Positions 59,595 to 64,000 of a stretch of DNA of 64,000 nt are shown here, in pieces. This stretch comes from Pyrenula massariospora (taxonomy: Eukaryota; Ascomycota; Eurotiomycetes; Pyrenulales; Pyrenulaceae), in NCBI GenBank assembly GCA_021030905.1, contig JAGFMI010000004.1, positions 744,001 to 808,000 on the forward strand, read 5' to 3'. Positions within the stretch are counted from its first letter, which is position 1. Each line of letters opens with the position of its first letter. The notes beneath the pieces are model-generated. The model was not told the DNA's origin and did no database searches. It worked only from the letters and a program-made list of their open reading frames with translations. A program made the translations under genes and the position numbers.

Positions 59595-61102
59595 CTAATG
59601 TTCAACCGCCAGACACTTTTCCCCACTCAACTCCACCGTTCCATTCGTACAACCAAGATCCCTAATCTGCACGCCAGATCCCGCATCTCTTCTGCGATTT
59701 GGGACGAGGTTACGGTCACGAACAATGTGGCCAGCACGCAAGGCTGCCTCACTCCTGTTCGACAGGCGCCAGCCGCGATCGGCAAGCGCGGCTAAAAGTA
59801 TGTAGAATGCGAAGCTGTTTGCGTTGTTCAGCGGGGCGTCGCCGTCGTTGAGATCGTGCACGTCGGGCCAGCCGTAGGCTCGGTAGCCGTAGCGTTGGTC
59901 GGGTCGGGGGTTGGGCGACCGTTGATCAGGGACTGAGCGGTTTACGAAGGGTTAGTAGAGTGTGGAAACAAACTAAGAATTGCAGATTGAGCGGTGGATA
60001 TTTTGATATAGGGTGATACTGGGGCGCGGTCTGCGGGTGAGAGGTTCCGGTGACCATAAAGCAAGGCAAAAAAGGGGCAAACAGAATGATCCAAGACTGA
60101 CTTAGAAACGGAGGGAAGTGACAGAACTAAAAGCACCTGTGAGTAAACGAGTTCGAGCGAAAGACTTGGGGTGTGCAAGACGAACCTCGTGGACGAGGAC
60201 CATAGAAGTCATGGACAAGAATGCGTCTAGCACGCCTGGATGAGAAGGATGAGAGTTCACAAAAGCCCTAAGATCTTGCACCATTGGGATATCCTGCAAT
60301 GAATGTACATTTGCGCGAATCTGATAGTCGCAAAGCTAAACCCAAAGCTTAGTCAGTACGTTTCACTTAAGATGGGTGTCAGGTCCATCAACCGTCATTG
60401 TACTTCTCTCGTCTGGGTGGGGCTGATACTCAACGCCAACAATGTAGGTTACTGCCTGTGTGTTCGGAGCTCGACAGCCTTCTTCAAACCCCATGCGAAT
60501 TCCATTCTCATAATCTACCTAGACGAGAACACCAGATTAATAGGGAAACGAAGAGCCACGAGGTATCAACACCTACCCATTCTTGATATTGCATCCCTTG
60601 TGCCGCTTCAGGGTACCTAGGTCGATTCGCTTGCAACATGTAACCTCTCGGCCGGTAAAAGATGTCAGGGTCTCCCAAAAGCTGCCATCTGCCCCGTGGA
60701 TAATCTGAGTCGTTGTCACAGTAATAGCGAAAATTGGAAAGTATCCTATTAGGGTGTTCGTTCATTCCTGTAAGATTAATAAGTATGTCTTAGAACATTC
60801 GCGTTAGCTTATATAGTATCAGCAAGGCTACATGGGAAGGTCTTACACTCGACACGGCGGCGAAACCGTTCATTGGTTCTGGGCTGCTTGAAGATTCTCT
60901 CAAACGCCCATTCTTGATATAAATCTGTGTCGTCGCGCAATCTCCTCAGCGCACGTTGCGCCATATCGCGGGCTCCCTCAAGTCCTCTTTCAAATGGTTG
61001 ACCGTGTCTCCGGCATGAATCATGGACATTATACGTCACTTGCGCTGACAAGAATGATACTATGTATATCATCGTGAGGAGAAGGCGTGCGAAGTTATTC
61101 AT
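59595..61102 (-). CDS. Secreted M35-like metalloprotease-fold protein, HExxH kept
   Basis: Six minus-strand exons (about 61102-60849, 60745-60577, 60518-60393, 60335-60186, 60126-60102 and 59932-59595) give 353 residues. A signal peptide (MNNFARLLLTMIYIVSFLSA) precedes YNVHDSCRRHG and GARDMAQRALRRLRDD, the opening of fungal M35/LysMEP-like secreted proteins. YYCDND, EEGCRAPNT and LCDYQI carry conserved cysteines. The zinc motif HEFCH (H232-E233-F-C-H236) is split by an intron after the Glu. The third ligand region is near RYGYRAYGWPDV, then NNANSFAFYILLAALADRGW. All key residues are present, so it may be an active extracellular peptidase; many relatives are untested. The first intron's borders are uncertain: acceptor and donor alternatives exist at 60746-60859. 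It is paired head-to-head with the gene at 61846. Confidence 0.75.
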
Positions 61103-61845
61103 TGTGGACAAATGAAATCGAGAAAGGAAATCAACACTAGAGAATGATCATGCACACTTAAAAGTACATTAACAGACTAACAACGTATATGAAGCAAATC
61201 ACCAGGGAGCAAATGCTTAAAAAGATCACAACTCTGAGAGGAAGCGCTGCCAATAAGATAAATAGCCACAGCGGGTTATTTGAAGTGACTCCTCCAGCCT
61301 CGACCTAGGATTTCTCAGTGGGTTTCGCCCAGCAGAGCGCTTCACATTTAGAGCTCGCCATGAGCCTTGTCGAGACATTCAGACTCATAGAAAATGAAGA
61401 CCTCGCTTGATCAAAATTGACAAGATTTGACATGCGATGCCCTCGGCTTCGGCGAGAGTCCGAAGCGGCCCAGTCGGATGCGCCAAACCAGCAACCGGGA
61501 GGCCAGTGGCCCAACTCAGGTCGAGATTTGTATAAAACAAGCACAACATTTCTTCGATGTTGGCTGGTTCCGTCACTCCGATAGAGAGCTGCGTGCCTGC
61601 TAAGTAGGATATACTTACCTTTTAGTTTCCTCCTTCATTGACCCGGCATGGCTCGGAGACAGCTTATCCTTCGCCATGTTGTGATTCACGCGCCAATCGA
61701 TGGCTTGGATCACGGTAATTTACAGCTAAATTGACCATGATGGTATACCCTGGACATGAACATGGCGAGGCTGAGCCTATACAATTTCCTTTTAGTCGAT
61801 CTTGAATACAGGATCGATCTTATCGCTATACTATTTCTGGTTAAT
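61103..61845. promoter_or_regulatory. Divergent promoter region between M35-like paralogues
   Basis: 743 bp between the two start codons; it must contain both promoters. A plus-strand in-frame ATG at 61756 would extend the second gene, but its signal peptide fits the ATG at 61846 better. Confidence 0.45.
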
Positions 61846-63312
61846 ATGAAGACCGTCGCAACTCTCTTAATGCTTTTCTTTGTATCTGCAGTGTGTGAAT
61901 GGACTTACTATATTGACAACTCGTGTGCCAGAGGTAGAGAATTTGAATTCGCCTTCTTTGGAGCCCGAGATATGGCGAACCGAGCGGCAAGAAGATTACG
62001 CAACTACAACGATGCATACAACACCGAATTGCTGCGGCGTATCTTCAAAGTCTCCGACCGTTTCATAGCTTTACGGGCTGCAGGTAAAAGGTCCTGTTGT
62101 AAAGTTTCTTGCTGTTGTGCTAAGAGTATGGATATAAGGCAGATACCAGTTGTTAGCAGAGATGACTGAATCAGCTGGACGAGACGACGCGAATTATCGG
62201 TTCTATTGTGACAACGATCCCCAAAACGCAGATGGGAGTTCAAGATGGAAACCTCGTCCAGATCCGAGCCCCATGCCCTCTCCGCCAGGCCGATACTGGC
62301 CACAACGGATGAGACTGAGATACCCGACGGGGCTCCCTCATGTCCCATATATGGAATTTGTTGACCCAGGCAATACTGCCCTTTGATTCTTCTCACTCCT
62401 CTGCTGACACTGATATGTTTTAGACAATGGCATTTTCCTGGGTCCTTCCCAAGGTTGCCAAGCTCCTAACACCCAAGTGGGGACATACTTTCCAGCACAT
62501 GAATATGGTGCACGTGGGCAATTCTCGCACTTGCCCCCCGATAGGGCCACAATCACTGTGTGTAGTCCCTTCTTAGCTGCTACTGGCGATCAAGCACTGC
62601 TAACCGAAGGATCACTCCAGCTCTGCGATTTTCAGATAAACCTTCTCCCCATCCACTCTATCGACATGATACCTGGGGAAGGAAATCTTGCATATGCTAT
62701 CCACGTAGCAGGGCTAAGGCTGGAGGATCTTAGGTCATTCTCAGCTACAGTCATGCTTCACGCGGTTCGTCCTTTGCCCTGAAAACTGACCTGCTCAATT
62801 CTCACGACTACAAAACAGTTCTTCCATCTACCTCCTTTGGACCGTCAGTATCCCTGGACCCACTTCTCACCACCTTTGCTCATGATCACTGTCATCGATC
62901 CGACGCTATTGCGATTTTAGCACGCACTACTCCTACCCGCTCCAGCCATCTCCCTCTTTGCCTTCTCATTTGTCGGCTACTCCACAAGCGCACACTAACG
63001 CCCCACCTCCCAGGCCGGGACGTAGTCTCCCCATCGAACCGAAATGCAAAAGCCCTCGGCTGGCGCAACATCCAAGCGCTCAACACCGAACAAAGCATTC
63101 GCAACGCAGACAACTACGTCTTCTACGGCCTGGTATGTACTTCCCCGACCGTGACCGAGCCGGAGCCGGAAGCTCTAACCAGACCTCAGCTCGCCACGCT
63201 TGCCGACCGCGGCTGGCGTCTCACCATGAGCAACGACCTCAGATGGCACGGCGGGGCGTTGGAGTTTGATAGAGCGTTGATGTTCATGCCTCACGAACTA
63301 GTCCTGAGATGA
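61846..63312 (+). CDS. Secreted M35-like protein with HAxxH in place of HExxH
   Basis: Seven exons: 61846-62083, 62160-62369, 62424-62557, 62621-62764, 62819-62843, 63014-63132 and 63190-63312, giving 330 residues. It is a paralogue of the minus-strand neighbour. A signal peptide (MKTVATLLMLFFVSAVC) is followed by YYIDNSCARG, GARDMANRAARRLRNY, YRFYCDND, SQGCQAPNTQ, LCDFQI, and NADNYVFYGL with LADRGWRL. Intron positions at IT|LCD, after the HE/HA pair, and after the 25 bp exon match the neighbour; the last of these is 170 bp here against 169 bp there. Intron 2 (62370-62423) appears to be GC-AG. The zinc motif reads HAFFH (H241-A242-F-F-H245), so the catalytic Glu is missing and the protein is probably not a peptidase. 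The last intron is absent from the neighbour. Confidence 0.75.
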
Positions 63313-63352
63313 GACACACACAAAACGAGAAGCGGGGAGATCACGGTGTAAT

Positions 63353-63838
63353 AACAGAACGTCGACGATGGACGAGAGCATGTATTACGACACTCAAACT
63401 CTGCCATAGAAACACGACCTCTCATCATGGGCTCATGGATTACTTACCTACTTACTTACATGTATGCTACATCTTACCGGAAATAGGACTGCAACCACCA
63501 CCACCACCACCACCACCACCACCATAGAATACCAATAACGGCCTCAAGAGAAACAATCCCCCCTCCCACCCCCAACGTCGACGATGTTCAGCTCACCACG
63601 TCTTCGCCATTCATCAACAGAACGTAGACGATGAACGCGGACGTATACTAAAACACTCAAACTCTACGCTAGAAACATACCCCTCCCATACCGGGCCCCC
63701 ATGGATTACTTACTCACGCACTCATATGTATACATCGATCTTACCGAGAACGCTCATGCGGCACGAAGCCCGCCCTCTCCACAGAAATCCCAATAAAAGG
63801 TCTCAACAGGAAAAACACCCCTTCACACTTATTCAGCT
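63353..63838 (+). repeat. Tandem direct duplication, two units of about 220-240 bp
   Basis: Unit 1 (63353-63594) and unit 2 (63616-63838) keep at least eight short matching blocks in order, with many substitutions between them. Unit 1 carries a (ACC)10 tract that unit 2 lacks. Non-coding on inspection. Confidence 0.7.
63494..63523 (+). repeat. (ACC)10 microsatellite
   Basis: Ten uninterrupted ACC triplets inside the first duplicated unit. Confidence 0.95.
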
Positions 63839-64000
63839 CGGCACAGTACATCTTCACCATATATGCCAACCCAGTTTTATCGCCAAAGTTGCGCATCTTT
63901 ACAAGCATCCGTAGAAGCACCCGTACGAACATCCCTATAAGGGCACTTACATAGATATGCCCCCCTTCGCCTTCGGTGCATACAGCAAAAGCAAAATCAA

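Larger units (their letters stand above)
63313..64000. other. Right-end intergenic region with diverged direct duplication
   Basis: Two related blocks, about 63353-63594 and 63616-63838, share aacagaacgt-gacgatg, acactcaaactct, catggattactta, cttaccg, ccaataa and ttcagctc in the same order. No gene seen. Confidence 0.6.

Overview
The window looks like nuclear DNA of a filamentous ascomycete (Pezizomycotina). Genes are compact and on both strands. Most carry 45-120 bp introns with GT...AG borders and CTAAC/CTGAC-type branch sites. Several products are typical of moulds: an RGS-LOV photoreceptor, a fungal voltage-gated proton channel, DUF2985, DUF2293 and DUF1763 proteins, a Meu6-type PH protein, NmrA-like and NCS1 proteins, and secreted M35-like proteins. 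An RGS-LOV protein of this layout is known from Botrytis, so Leotiomycetes is a reasonable guess, but the class is inference. I saw no transposon, virus-like element, rRNA, CRISPR array or convincing tRNA.

Layout. 1-11.4 kb is mostly housekeeping: a Cys/His-rich putative regulator running off the left edge, a small lipidated protein, a mitochondrial two-HMG-box DNA-packaging protein, the splicing helicase Prp5 and a DUF2985 membrane protein. 11.7-26.4 kb is gene-poor and more accessory: a doubtful proline-rich protein, a six-cysteine secreted protein, a tiny CxxC protein, a methyltransferase, an NCS1 permease, a secreted alpha/beta hydrolase and a large membrane protein. 28.9-51.9 kb is gene-dense: Rrn6 (Pol I initiation), Vps29 (retromer), RGS-LOV, a second large membrane protein, an NmrA-like NAD(P)-binding protein, the proton channel, a CHY/RING ubiquitin ligase, DUF1763, DUF2293 and the copper chaperone Atx1. 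55.4-57.6 kb holds the Meu6-like PH protein. 59.6-63.3 kb is a head-to-head pair of secreted M35-like metalloprotease paralogues. A diverged direct duplication closes the window.

The genes do not form one pathway or an obvious biosynthetic cluster. The most striking observations are four. (1) Six genes on both strands switch, in the sense direction, from C-rich to G-rich third codon positions. (2) In the divergent M35-like pair the catalytic HExxH is kept in one copy and is HAxxH in the other. (3) An open, protein-like extension follows the stop codon of the Meu6-like gene. (4) Two introns appear to be GC-AG. Exon borders were placed by eye from reading frame, splice consensus and family fit; none has been checked against transcripts.
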